DNA of 64,000 nucleotides from Pseudomonas sp. Bout1 (GCF_034314165.1 NZ_JAVIWK010000001.1:3425001-3489000), one strand, 5' to 3'. Shown: positions 35,260 through 43,891, counted from the first letter of the stretch. The notes: generated from the letters alone by a model not told the origin. Numbers and translations: made by a program.

Positions 35260-36588
35260 ATGACCAAAAGACAGCTCAAACTTGGCGCCCTGACCATGGG
35301 TTGTGGCGGGCCCGGCCGCCACAATCTTTGGCTCGACCCTCAATTGCCGGCCGATGCCAGCGTCAACGTCGACTGGTACATCGACATTGCGCGCCAGGCC
35401 GAGGCGGCACTGTTCGACTTGATGTTCATCGTCGACAGCCAGTTCATCACACCGGGCTCGCCGTCCCACTACCTCAATCGCCTGGAGCCGCTCACGCTGT
35501 TATCGGCACTGGCCGTGAGCACCCGGCACCTGGGTTTGGTCGGCACGCTGACCACCTCTTACAACTCGCCCTATAACGTGGCGCGACGCCTGGCCTCGCT
35601 CGACCTGATCAGCAAAGGCCGCGCGGGCTGGAACGTGGTCACCAGCGGCGACGCCGGCACCGCCGGCAACTACAGCCGCGACGAACATTATGACTACGAC
35701 ACGCGCTATGGCCGGGCAGCCGAGCACGTGCAGGTTGTGCAGGGGCTTTGGAACTCGTACGAGGAAGATGCCTTCGTGCGCGACCGTGCCACGGGCCAGT
35801 TCCTCGACCCGAGCAAACTGCACAGCCTCAATCACAAGGGCGAACACTTTTGCGTGGTCGGGCCACTGAATATCCAGCGCTCACCCCAAGGCCAGCCGGT
35901 GATCTTCCAGGCCGGTGATTCAGAGCAAGGCCGCGACCTGGGCGCCGCCACGGCCGATGTCATCTTCACCCACGCGGCCAGCATCGAGCAGGGCCAGGCG
36001 TTCTACCAGGACATAAAGGGCAGGGCGGCGAAACATGGGCGTGATCCAGAGCAGTTGCTGGTAATGCCGGGGGCGGAAATCTATGTGGGCGACACCGATC
36101 AGCATGCCCGTGAAATCGAACAGCACTACCATCACGCCGATCATAGTTTTGAATTGGCGCTGAAGGAGTTTGGTCGCAACTTCGGCTGGCATGATTTCAG
36201 CCAGTACGAGCTTGATGCACCGTTTCCCCAGGAGAGCCTGGAGGCCGCACGCAGCAGCTTTTTTACCGCCGCCAAACGCATTGCCGACCAGGCGCGAGAG
36301 AAGGCGTTTACGTTGCGCCAGGCCGTAGAGTTTGGACGGCAATTGCGCCCGGGGGCGTTCGTGGGTACAGCTGAAACGGTCGCGCGCAAGATGGCCGACT
36401 GGCTGCAAGCCCGGGCGGTGGATGGGTTCAATATCTACATCGGGCACCCCGAGCAGTTCAAACGGTTCACCCAGCACGTCATCCCGTTGTTGCAGGAGCG
36501 TGGCGTGTATCGCACCGCGTATGAAGGCACGACGTTACGTGAAAGCCTGGGACTGGACATTCCGCGGTTCGCCAATAAAGCGCAGTAG
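35260..36588 (+). CDS. LLM-class flavin-dependent monooxygenase (NtaA/SnaA/DszA/SoxA group)
   Basis: A 442-residue bacterial-luciferase-like enzyme. Visible features are the opening LKLGALTMGCGGPGRHNLWL, the strand LTLLSALAVSTRHLGLVGTLTTSYNSPYNVARRLASLD, GRAGWNVVTS, and the FMN-phosphate region VIFQAGDSEQGRDLGA, all typical of the NtaA/SnaA/DszA subgroup. The enzyme uses FMNH2 and oxygen supplied by a separate reductase, which is not encoded here. Substrates in the group include nitrilotriacetate, dibenzothiophene sulfone and other organosulfur compounds. The neighbouring SsuA-like receptor favours a sulfur-scavenging role. Confidence 0.9.
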   Translation: MTKRQLKLGALTMGCGGPGRHNLWLDPQLPADASVNVDWYIDIARQAEAALFDLMFIVDSQFITPGSPSHYLNRLEPLTLLSALAVSTRHLGLVGTLTTSYNSPYNVARRLASLDLISKGRAGWNVVTSGDAGTAGNYSRDEHYDYDTRYGRAAEHVQVVQGLWNSYEEDAFVRDRATGQFLDPSKLHSLNHKGEHFCVVGPLNIQRSPQGQPVIFQAGDSEQGRDLGAATADVIFTHAASIEQGQAFYQDIKGRAAKHGRDPEQLLVMPGAEIYVGDTDQHAREIEQHYHHADHSFELALKEFGRNFGWHDFSQYELDAPFPQESLEAARSSFFTAAKRIADQAREKAFTLRQAVEFGRQLRPGAFVGTAETVARKMADWLQARAVDGFNIYIGHPEQFKRFTQHVIPLLQERGVYRTAYEGTTLRESLGLDIPRFANKAQ

Positions 36589-36603
36589 AGGCGGTACATG
36601 CCG

Positions 36604-36750
36604 CTAACGTTTGTCTGCCAACCGCCGGCTGTAACGCCGCGCAAGCCTGCTGCAGGCGATGCAGGCCGGGAAAATAAATACCAGGTAAAAACACAGCGCC
36701 ATGAGCGTGATAATAAAAAGTGCAGAAAACCTTATTTTCCGATGGTTCAT
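36604..36750 (-). CDS. Small single-span membrane protein, 48 residues
   Basis: The minus-strand frame starts at ATG 36750 and stops at TAG 36606-36604. It begins MNHRKIRFSALFIITLMALC and continues FYLVFIFPACIACSRLARRY before a basic tail. GGGAAGG lies about 5-6 bases upstream of the start, a good ribosome binding site. The pattern is a short basic N-terminus, one hydrophobic span (about residues 8-32) and a strongly basic C-terminus with six arginines, giving an inner-membrane miniprotein. No family is recognised. Its gap position and membrane-protein logic argue for a real gene, but conservation is unknown. Confidence 0.5.
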   Translation of the reverse strand: MNHRKIRFSALFIITLMALCFYLVFIFPACIACSRLARRYSRRLADKR

Positions 36751-37005
36751 GATGCCTTCCCTACTCGCGGCGGTATCACCAGTGTGAGTTTCGTGGCGAA
36801 GTATGGCGGGGCGTTTTTAAGAAAGTATTAGAGCTATTTCCTGCAATTGCTCGAAGTCCTCACCGCCCGTGACGTAGTGCGGTGTGAGGCGCAACAACAC
36901 AGAGGTGCGCCATGTTTGCGCGCCTTGCCACATACAAATCGCAATAGTGATAGCCTCCAGCATTTTAAATGTGCTGAATGCTGAAGCGTTCTGGCCGGAG
37001 ATCCA

Positions 37006-37632
37006 ATGAATCGTCAGCTGTTTATTTCGCTGGATGGGCCCAAGGGAACCGGCAAAACCACGCTGTTGGAAGCCATTACGAAAGTACTGAGGGCCGACGA
37101 CAAAAAGGTGATCCGACTGTGCGAGAAAAAAAGCGATCCCTACAGGGCTGAAACCATGGCCCTCGTTAACAGACTCGTCAGGAACCCTGACCGCGATTTG
37201 GAGTTAAAGGTTTGTGAGCGCCTTGCAGACAGCCGTGCCTGGATCTCCCAACACGTACTGCCTGAACAGCCAGCAGGCAGCATCGTGTTGATTGATCGCT
37301 GGTACCCGTCTGACGCCGCGTTTCGCCGGATACTCCCGTTTGCCGAGATTCTACAGTTGAACATTGAGCGAAACGTGCGAGTGCCAGACCTGCATGTGGG
37401 GGTTGTGACCGCGCCAGAAACTTCATGGGCGAGGGCAGTCGCACGGCGGCGAGGACTGAGCAGTACCGTGATCCATAAGCTGGAAGAACAGGTCGCGTGT
37501 ACTAAGGCGTTCGAGCAAGCAGTGGCGGATCACAATTGGGTTTTATGCCGCAACGAAGGATCGATTGAGGACGCAACACTGCAAGTAGTTTCCCGGATTT
37601 ATAAAGTCCTTGCGCTTGCCTCTGACTACTAG
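37006..37632 (+). CDS. P-loop nucleotide kinase-like protein (thymidylate kinase superfamily)
   Basis: A 208-residue protein with Walker A GPKGTGKTT at residues 11-19 after the strand LFISLD, a DRWYPSD motif like the DR-x-Y substrate motif of dTMP kinases, and an arginine-rich lid (ARAVARRRGLSS). The normal Tmk motifs are modified (LDGPKGTGKTT instead of FEGIDGAGKTT), so it is probably a diverged nucleoside-monophosphate kinase-like enzyme rather than the housekeeping Tmk. GGAG precedes ATG 37006. It is monocistronic, in a lower-GC patch with the 48-residue membrane protein, and is followed by a long dyad; the patch may have been acquired horizontally. Confidence 0.75.
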   Translation: MNRQLFISLDGPKGTGKTTLLEAITKVLRADDKKVIRLCEKKSDPYRAETMALVNRLVRNPDRDLELKVCERLADSRAWISQHVLPEQPAGSIVLIDRWYPSDAAFRRILPFAEILQLNIERNVRVPDLHVGVVTAPETSWARAVARRRGLSSTVIHKLEEQVACTKAFEQAVADHNWVLCRNEGSIEDATLQVVSRIYKVLALASDY

Positions 37633-37636
37633 ATCA

Positions 37637-37703
37637 CCGGCTTTCGAGGACAGCCCGCAAGGCGGCTCGTACCAGTACGAGAGCTTGTGTCCTCGGCTCC
37701 CGG
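37637..37703. repeat. Long interrupted dyad after the kinase gene
   Basis: Nested inverted repeats: outer CCGG (37637-37640 / 37700-37703), GAGGACA (37646-37652) with TGTCCTC (37688-37694), and an inner hairpin CTCGTAC (37666-37672) with GTACGAG (37675-37681). The structure spans 67 bp between the kinase stop and the SDR gene end. It may act as a bidirectional terminator-like structure, a structured RNA or a recombination-related element; no T-run is present. Confidence 0.45.
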
Positions 37704-37739
37704 ACGGCCCACCTGACAACGAGTCGCTGCAACATAACC

Positions 37740-38501
37740 TCATATGCATGTATAGCCAGCATCGGCCGTGATGATTGAACCCGTCAGGAGGCTGGACGCA
37801 TCCGATGCAAGAAATTGAACAAGCGAAGCGACTTCATGGGGCTGCCCCATCCGTTCGGTGGGCGTCATGTCCAGCCACTTCTGAATCAGGCCCGGCTGAT
37901 TTTCCAGCCCGTGCAGCAGTGGCGTCTCTATATACGTGGGGGCTACGGCGTTGACCCGAACGCCGCGTTTTGCCCATTCCACCGCCAACGACTTGGTCAG
38001 CTGATGCACGCCTGCCTTCGATGCGTTGTAGTGGCACTGCGGCTGGGGTACGTTCACCACCAGCCCGGACATCGAGCCGATATTGATGATTGAGCCGCGC
38101 CCGGCCTCCAGCATTCGCCGCCCGAAGCCGCGGCACGTGCGGAATACGCCCGTCAGGTTGACGGTAATGACCTTGTCCCATTCCTCATCGGTCATTGCTT
38201 CAGCGGGGGTGTTGGTAACGATTCCCGCGTTACACACCAATATGTCCAGCGCCGGCAGGGAGGCAGCCAGGGTGTTGATCGCTGCGCTGTCAGTCACGTC
38301 CAGCGCTTCGGCCCGCGCTTTATAGCCTTTGGCGTTCAGGTCCTGCGCGGTAGCCTGGGCGCGCTCACTCAAAATGTCGGTGCAGATGACTTCGGCGCCG
38401 GTGGCGGCCAACGCCTCGGCGATGGCCGCCCCAATGCCTTGGCCAGCCCCGGTTACCAGGGCGAGCTTGCCGCTCAACGATTGTTTTTCACGGTAGTTCA
38501 T
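37740..38501 (-). CDS. SDR family oxidoreductase (sugar/polyol dehydrogenase type)
   Basis: A 253-residue classical short-chain dehydrogenase. The cofactor motif is TGAGQGIG, followed by DILVCNAG and the catalytic Ser-Tyr-Lys with Tyr and Lys in YNASKAG. The Asp in ICTDIL after the second strand favours NAD(H). It ends with the usual GSIITADAGYTCI. Relatives oxidise polyols (arabitol, galactitol) or pentoses; Caulobacter XylB-type xylose dehydrogenases are of this class. It is the third gene of a leftward operon with a XylX-like dehydratase and a 2-hydroxyacid dehydrogenase, 10 bp from the latter. GAGAG precedes ATG 38501. Confidence 0.9.
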   Translation of the reverse strand: MNYREKQSLSGKLALVTGAGQGIGAAIAEALAATGAEVICTDILSERAQATAQDLNAKGYKARAEALDVTDSAAINTLAASLPALDILVCNAGIVTNTPAEAMTDEEWDKVITVNLTGVFRTCRGFGRRMLEAGRGSIINIGSMSGLVVNVPQPQCHYNASKAGVHQLTKSLAVEWAKRGVRVNAVAPTYIETPLLHGLENQPGLIQKWLDMTPTERMGQPHEVASLVQFLASDASSLLTGSIITADAGYTCI

Positions 38502-38511
38502 CGTCGGTCTC

Positions 38512-39477
38512 TCAGGTCAGTGGGCAGCGCAGGGCTTCGCCACGAAGGCCACGCAGGGCTTCTTCGCTGGCCAGTCGTTGCAGTGCATCCACTGACGCGT
38601 CCGAGAAGAAGGCCGCATGCGGCGACATAAGCACATGCGGCGCTGTGCGCAGGGGCGAAGTGGCGGGCAGGGGCTCTTGTTCAAACACATCAAGCCCGGC
38701 GCCCGTCAGGTGCCCGCTGACCAGCGCGGCAGCCAACGCCACTTCATCGATCAGCCCACCGCGTGAGCAGTTGATCAGGATAGCGCCCTTGGGCATGCGA
38801 GCGATGGCGTCAGCGTCGATGACATGGCGCGTCTCGGGCGTCAGTGGCACGTGCAGTGATAACACGTTGGCGCAGTTGATCACCTCTTCGCGTGACATCG
38901 GTTCAATCCCGGCAGCGCGAGCCTGTTGGTTGGTGACGTAGGGATCATAGCCGACGACGGTACAGCCGAATGCCGCCATGCGCGCGGCGTAGGCACGGGC
39001 AATACGGCCCAGGCCGATCAGGCCGACGGTGGTGTCGCGCAAGGAGCGTATGCCGTCGACCATCTGCGCGATTTTCCATTCGCCGCCCTGAATGCCAGCG
39101 CCGTAATAATCCAGCTTGCGGGCCAGTGCCAGGGTCATGGCGGCGGCGTGGTCGGCCACTTCTTCAACCCCGTAGTCCGGCACATTGCACACCCGTATGC
39201 CCAAGGCCTTGGCGGCGGCCAGGTCGACGTTATCCACCCCGACGCCGTAACGCACTACCACCGCGCCCGGCGCCATCGCCTCCATTACGCGGTGGGTCAT
39301 CGGCGCAAAATTATTCAACACGGCCTGCGCGCCACGCACGGCTTCCAGGGTTTCATCTTCAGTGCGGCACTGGTGTTCAAAGAATGCAGCGCCGGCGGCG
39401 GCGGCGGCAGCCTGTTCATGGCGGGTATTGCCGAAGGCCTGGTCGGTGACCACGAATTTCAGGTTTGGCTGACTCAT
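38512..39477 (-). CDS. D-isomer-specific 2-hydroxyacid dehydrogenase (CtBP-like)
   Basis: A 321-residue NAD(P)-dependent dehydrogenase. The Rossmann motif is GLIGLGRIARAYA. The catalytic Arg lies in NCSRGGLID, followed by Glu in FEQEPL and His in SPHAAFFSD. The N-terminal catalytic segment carries RYGVGVDNVDLAAAKALGIRV. The group reduces glyoxylate, hydroxypyruvate or other 2-oxoacids. Its ATG overlaps the stop of the FAH-family gene (ATGA at 39477-39474), showing translational coupling; the frame open to 39717 lies inside that upstream gene and is rejected. It may handle glyoxylate or a sugar-derived keto acid in the pathway. Confidence 0.9.
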   Translation of the reverse strand: MSQPNLKFVVTDQAFGNTRHEQAAAAAAGAAFFEHQCRTEDETLEAVRGAQAVLNNFAPMTHRVMEAMAPGAVVVRYGVGVDNVDLAAAKALGIRVCNVPDYGVEEVADHAAAMTLALARKLDYYGAGIQGGEWKIAQMVDGIRSLRDTTVGLIGLGRIARAYAARMAAFGCTVVGYDPYVTNQQARAAGIEPMSREEVINCANVLSLHVPLTPETRHVIDADAIARMPKGAILINCSRGGLIDEVALAAALVSGHLTGAGLDVFEQEPLPATSPLRTAPHVLMSPHAAFFSDASVDALQRLASEEALRGLRGEALRCPLT

Positions 39478-40616
39478 AACAACCCCCGTTTTGCCAGGTT
39501 GCGCATCAGGGCGCGTGTGCCATAGGTCCATGGCGCTGCCTCGTCGCAATAGACCACCGTGTTGCGCAGGGTGCCGAGCAGCGGTGTGGATATATTCACC
39601 AGGTCGCCAGGCTTGTGGGTGAAGCCGGAACCTTTTTTCTCGCGGTCCTGGGTCGGCGCGAACATCGTACCGAGGAACAACATGAAGCCATCGGGATACT
39701 GGTGCGAGTCGTTGCACGCCTGCGCCACCAGGTTGGCCGGCTTGCGGCTGATCTCGGCCATGTCGGAGCCGCCGGACATCTCAAAACCGTCGAGGCCGCT
39801 GACCGACAGGGTCAAGGTCGCGTTTTCAATGTCGGTGAGGGTGAAGTGTTCATCAAACAGGCGGATAAACGGGCCTATCGAGCAGGAAGCGTTGTTGTCT
39901 TTTGCCTTGCCCAGCAGCAGGGCGGAGCGGCCCTCAACATCGCGCAGGTTCACGTCATTGCCAAGGGTGGCGCCGCGGATGTTGCCTTGGCTGTCCACCG
40001 CCAGTACCACTTCCGGCTCAGGGTTGTTCCATTGCGAGATACGGTTGATACCGACCTGTGCGCCATAACCCACTGCCGCCATGGGCTGGGATTTGGTGAA
40101 CACCTCGGCGTCGGGACCGATGCCCACCTCCAGGTATTGGGACCACAACCCTTCGGCAATCAAGGCGGCCTTGATTTCGGCGGCCTTTGGCGAGCCGGCC
40201 TGAACATTGGACAGGCTATCGCCGATCAGCGAGCCGATCAGCGCGCGCAATTCGTTGGCGCGGCCCGGGTCGCCGGCAGTTCGCTCGTCGATCACGCGTT
40301 CGACCATACTTCTGGCAAAGGTCACGCCGCAGGCTTTCAAGGCTTGGAAGTCGCAGGGCGCCAGCAGGCATGGGCGGTTTGAGTGATAGCCCATCTCGGA
40401 GGGTTCAAGGATCAGGTCGGCGAGGTCGCCAACGGGTTCGCCGGAAAGTGTGTCGTAGCGTTCGGCGGGATTACTGTCGAGAAAATCGGCCATCGAGACC
40501 ACTGACGAGGTGACATCGATCAGCACGTTTTCCCGCAGGATAACCACGCAGGGGCCTTTGCCGGGAAGCCAGACCCGACCGACCAGTTTGGCGTTTTTAA
40601 GTGAGATGGGCAGCAT
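39474..40616 (-). CDS. FAH-family 2-keto-3-deoxy-pentonate dehydratase-like protein (XylX-like)
   Basis: A 380-residue protein of the fumarylacetoacetate-hydrolase fold, longer than ordinary FAH hydrolases. The core NPEPEVVLAVDSQGNIRGAT, followed by LGNDVNLRDVEGRSALLL and NASCSIGPFIRLFD, resembles the XylX/2-keto-3-deoxy-D-arabinonate dehydratase group, which turns 2-keto-3-deoxypentonate into alpha-ketoglutaric semialdehyde. A matching semialdehyde dehydrogenase candidate is at 49969-51498. It is the first gene of the leftward operon. AAGGAAA precedes ATG 40616, with an AACAATAA Hfq/Crc motif just upstream. The substrate sugar is inferred, not shown. Confidence 0.8.
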   Translation of the reverse strand: MLPISLKNAKLVGRVWLPGKGPCVVILRENVLIDVTSSVVSMADFLDSNPAERYDTLSGEPVGDLADLILEPSEMGYHSNRPCLLAPCDFQALKACGVTFARSMVERVIDERTAGDPGRANELRALIGSLIGDSLSNVQAGSPKAAEIKAALIAEGLWSQYLEVGIGPDAEVFTKSQPMAAVGYGAQVGINRISQWNNPEPEVVLAVDSQGNIRGATLGNDVNLRDVEGRSALLLGKAKDNNASCSIGPFIRLFDEHFTLTDIENATLTLSVSGLDGFEMSGGSDMAEISRKPANLVAQACNDSHQYPDGFMLFLGTMFAPTQDREKKGSGFTHKPGDLVNISTPLLGTLRNTVVYCDEAAPWTYGTRALMRNLAKRGLL

Positions 40617-40903
40617 GAGCAGGTTTCCTTATTGTTGATATCTAGTAATGCTACGTTTTGATTTTAATCACGGTCAAGCCATCTCGCATGAAAGAAATCA
40701 TTTTTTTTCGGTAAAAACCTGCTTTTAAGCACTAATATATTGAAATTTAAGACGAATATTAAGTGTTTCAGCCTTAAGCGATCCATTTGAGTGCGCAGCC
40801 GAGAGGAATGAATTTTCGGCGGGCTATTGCAAAAAGCTAGCAATACTATATTTTTGAATTAAGTCAGTGGTTCAACCGCAGAGATAGGTGACGGAGCAGT
40901 CCC
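40617..40903. other. AT-rich divergent promoter region of the sugar island
   Basis: The 287-bp gap is markedly AT-rich. It separates the leftward XylX-like operon from the rightward aldehyde dehydrogenase run. Besides the Hfq/Crc motif it has GAAA...TTTC inverted elements (from 40690 to 40709, and TGAAA at 40741-40745 with TTTCA at 40766-40770). These could bind the RpiR-type regulator encoded at 44573, but this is weak. Confidence 0.45.
40629..40636 (-). promoter_or_regulatory. Hfq/Crc motif upstream of the XylX-like gene
   Basis: Read on the minus strand the octamer is AACAATAA, a perfect AAYAAYAA, directly followed by the AAGGAAA ribosome binding site of the gene starting at 40616. Confidence 0.55.
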
Positions 40904-42388
40904 ATGCATAACAATAATTCTCTCTCCGAGTCGATTGCCGCGCTGCAAGGCGCTTTGTTCATCAATGGTGAATTGCGCCAAGGCGCTGGCGCCCGCTTGC
41001 CGGTGGAGAACCCGGCGACAGGCGAAGTGCTCGGCCACATCGCAGCCGCCACCGCGCAGGAAATAGAAGAGGCGGTGTCTGGCGCCCATCACGCTTTTAC
41101 CGCCTGGTCCCGCGAGCTACCGAAAACCCGCGCCAGTGCCCTGCATCGGTTGGGCGACCTGATCAGTGCCGATGCGCTGAACATGGCGCAGATCATGACG
41201 GCAGAACAAGGCAAGCCCGTGAACGAGGCCAAGGGCGAAGTGCTCAAGCTCGCCGAGGCCTGCCACTTCTATGCGCAGGAGGCGACCCGCGTACACGGCG
41301 AGATCGTGCCCAATGACCAACCAGGTTTCCAGAGCCTTGTGGTGCGTGAACCGATCGGTGTGGTTGCGGCGATTACGCCGTGGAACTACCCGGCAGAGCT
41401 GGTGGGCTGGAAACTCTGCGCCAGCCTCGCGGCGGGTTGCACGATAGTGATCAAACCCGCCGAATTGACGCCCTATACCGCATTGGCGATTGCGCAAAAA
41501 TGCATGGAAGCCGGGATTCCGGCCGGCGTGGTCAATGTGTTGACCGGCAAGGGCTCACACGTTGGACAAGCCTTGGTTGAACACCCGCAGATCAGCAAAG
41601 TGGCCTTTACCGGCTCCAGCGCCGTGGGCCTGCATATCCAGCGCACCTGCCCGCAGGTCAAGCGCCTGTCGCTGGAGTTGGGTGGCAATTGCCCGATGGT
41701 GGTGACGGCCAGCGCCGACCTCGACGCCGCCGTGAAAGGCGCGGCCCGCCGTAGCTTTCGTAACTGCGGGCAGATTTGTATCGCCATCAACCGCATCTAT
41801 GTCCACCGCTCTCTTTACCAGGCATTCCTCAGCAAGTTGGGCGCCGCCGCCGATGCCCTGAGTGTGCACAACGGTTTGGAATATCCAGCCGCGGACCTCG
41901 GCGCGATGGCCTCCGCCGAACCCCTGAATAAAACCCGCGCGCACCTGGCGGACGCACTGGCCAAGGGCGCTCGCTTGATCGCCGGTGGCAAGGCGCCTGA
42001 AGGCGCGGAATATGCGAAGGGGCATTTTATGCGCCCGACCGTCGTCGCCGATTGCACGCATCAAATGCTGGTCATGAGCGAAGAAACCTTCGGCCCGCTG
42101 GTGGGTGTTGCACCGTTCGACGACCTGGCCGAAGCGATCGAGTTGGCCAACGACACCCCCTATGGCCTGGCGTCTTACGCCTATACCCGCGACCTGACCG
42201 AGATTCATACGCTGTCAGCCCGGCTGGACTACGGCAACGTGGCCATCAACAACGTCGACGCCGGGATCATGAATGCGCCCTACGGTGGCCGCAAACAGAG
42301 CGGTGTGGGTTACGAGCATGGTCGCGAAGGGTTGCTGGAGTACTTCAACTTCAAGCATGTCCGTCTGCACCATGGCGTAGGGAATTGA
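40904..42388 (+). CDS. NAD(P)-dependent aldehyde dehydrogenase (GabD/glycolaldehyde-dehydrogenase-like)
   Basis: A 494-residue ALDH. The cofactor region is GVVAAITPWNYPAELVGWKL, the Lys in IVIKPAE. The catalytic Glu lies in LSLELGGNCPMVV and the nucleophile Cys292 in NCGQICIAINR. The closing region is MNAPYGGRKQSGVGYEHGREG. The group covers succinate-semialdehyde, glycolaldehyde and related dehydrogenases. It is the first gene of the rightward run, 3 bp before the FGGY kinase gene. Codons 3-5 (AAC AAT AAT) themselves contain an AACAATAA Hfq/Crc motif. Confidence 0.9.
   Translation: MHNNNSLSESIAALQGALFINGELRQGAGARLPVENPATGEVLGHIAAATAQEIEEAVSGAHHAFTAWSRELPKTRASALHRLGDLISADALNMAQIMTAEQGKPVNEAKGEVLKLAEACHFYAQEATRVHGEIVPNDQPGFQSLVVREPIGVVAAITPWNYPAELVGWKLCASLAAGCTIVIKPAELTPYTALAIAQKCMEAGIPAGVVNVLTGKGSHVGQALVEHPQISKVAFTGSSAVGLHIQRTCPQVKRLSLELGGNCPMVVTASADLDAAVKGAARRSFRNCGQICIAINRIYVHRSLYQAFLSKLGAAADALSVHNGLEYPAADLGAMASAEPLNKTRAHLADALAKGARLIAGGKAPEGAEYAKGHFMRPTVVADCTHQMLVMSEETFGPLVGVAPFDDLAEAIELANDTPYGLASYAYTRDLTEIHTLSARLDYGNVAINNVDAGIMNAPYGGRKQSGVGYEHGREGLLEYFNFKHVRLHHGVGN
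40910..40917 (+). promoter_or_regulatory. Hfq/Crc motif in codons 3-5 of the aldehyde dehydrogenase
   Basis: AACAATAA, a perfect AAYAAYAA, lies four bases after the ATG at 40904-40906, where bound Hfq/Crc would block initiation. Confidence 0.5.
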
Positions 42389-42391
42389 GCC

Positions 42392-43891
42392 ATGCAGGCA
42401 CTCATTGGCATTGATATAGGCACCTCGGGTTGCAAGGCATTGCTGCTCGACATCCACGGCGCGGTGATTGCTACCGACACGGCGATGTACCCGCTCTCGC
42501 AACCCAGGCCCGGCTGGACTGAACAAGACCCTGAACTGTGGATCGAAGGCGCACGCCGCGCCATTGCCGGCGTGCTGGCCAGGACGCCCGGAGTGGAGTT
42601 GCTGTGTGTGGGGCTGTCCGGGCAAATGCACGGGCTGGTGCCGCTGGATGCGTCGCAGCGCGTGTTGCGCCCGGCAATCCTGTGGAACGATCAGCGCAAC
42701 GCCGCCGAATGTGAATGGATCACCGAGACTGCGGGTGGCATCGAGCGTTTGTTGGCGGCCACCAATAATCGGATGCTGGTGGGTTACACCGGCGGCAAGA
42801 TCCTCTGGATGCAACGCCACGAGCCGCAACTGTTTGCACGCACGACCTGCGTGCTCAACCCCAAGGATTACCTGCGCCTGCGCCTGACCGGCGAGGTCGC
42901 CAGCGAAGTCTCGGATGCCTCGGGTACCGGGCTGTTCAATGTGCGCTCGCGGCAATGGGCGACCGGGCTGGTCGAGACGCTGGGGATTGACCCGGTCTTG
43001 CTGCCGCCGGTGTTTGAGTCCCAAGTGATTTCGGGCCGCATCAGTGCGACAGGCGCGCAGTTGTTCGGCCTGCCCGTAGGCTTGCCGGTGGCCGGCGGCG
43101 GGGGGGATTCGGTGATCCAGACCATCGGCTCCGGGGTGATTGCGCCGGGCGAATTGCAAACCACCATCGGCACCGCCGGGATCCTCGCGGCGGCCCTGGA
43201 TGCGCCTCAGGACAACCCCGACGGTCGCTTGCAGGTGTTTTGCAACGTCGCGGCGGACAAGTGGCATTGCATGGGCGTGTCCTTGAATGCCGGTGGTGCG
43301 ATGAACTGGTTCCGCGACACCTTTTGTGCCGGTGCTTCGTTCGATCAGGTCATGGCCGAGGCGGGCGACAGCGCGCCGGGCGCCCATGGCCTGTTGTTCC
43401 TGCCTTATTTGAACGGTGAACGCTGCCCCTATCCAGACCCGGAACTGCGCGCGGCCTTCGTTGGCCTGACTGGCCGTCATACCCGTGGCGACATGGCGCG
43501 TGCCGTGATGGAGGGAGCCGTGCACGCGCTCGCCGACATGCACGCGCTGATGCAGCCACTGGGCATTGCCGGCCGTGTGATCAAAGCCTCCGGCGGCGGC
43601 GCGCGTTCGCCGCTGTGGCGCCAGCTTCAGGCGGATATTTTCGGCTGCGATGTACTGACCACCGAGGGTGCCGCCGAAGGGGCCGCGTTCGGTGCCGCGC
43701 TGGTGGCCGGGCTGGCCGTGGGTGTGTGGGCCGATTCGGCCAGCGCGGCGGCAAGCTGCCGGGCGATTACGCGCCAGGCACCGGATGCGGCCACGGCCGA
43801 GGTCTTCGCTCAGGCGCATCGCATCTATCACAGTCTTTATCCGACGCTCAGGGAAACCTTTGTCGAGCTCGGTGCCCCTCTTTTTGATTAG
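42392..43891 (+). CDS. FGGY-family carbohydrate kinase, xylulokinase-like
   Basis: A 499-residue sugar kinase. The N-terminal phosphate motif is GIDIGTSGCKALLLD, then LSGQMHGLVPLD and ILWNDQR, both typical of xylulokinases. The catalytic-base region and second phosphate loop follow (GGGGDSVIQTIGSG), and IKASGGGARSPLWRQLQADI lies near the C-terminus. It phosphorylates a ketopentose or similar sugar. It lies 3 bp after the aldehyde dehydrogenase gene and 10 bp before the HAD phosphatase gene. The nearby RpiA paralogue suggests that its product enters pentose-phosphate-type isomerisation. Confidence 0.9.
   Translation: MQALIGIDIGTSGCKALLLDIHGAVIATDTAMYPLSQPRPGWTEQDPELWIEGARRAIAGVLARTPGVELLCVGLSGQMHGLVPLDASQRVLRPAILWNDQRNAAECEWITETAGGIERLLAATNNRMLVGYTGGKILWMQRHEPQLFARTTCVLNPKDYLRLRLTGEVASEVSDASGTGLFNVRSRQWATGLVETLGIDPVLLPPVFESQVISGRISATGAQLFGLPVGLPVAGGGGDSVIQTIGSGVIAPGELQTTIGTAGILAAALDAPQDNPDGRLQVFCNVAADKWHCMGVSLNAGGAMNWFRDTFCAGASFDQVMAEAGDSAPGAHGLLFLPYLNGERCPYPDPELRAAFVGLTGRHTRGDMARAVMEGAVHALADMHALMQPLGIAGRVIKASGGGARSPLWRQLQADIFGCDVLTTEGAAEGAAFGAALVAGLAVGVWADSASAAASCRAITRQAPDAATAEVFAQAHRIYHSLYPTLRETFVELGAPLFD

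Noticed and set aside
36598..36831. 77-residue plus-strand open frame opposite the small membrane protein
   Set aside because: No hydrophobic or domain pattern, whereas the minus-strand 48-codon frame has a good ribosome binding site and a membrane span.
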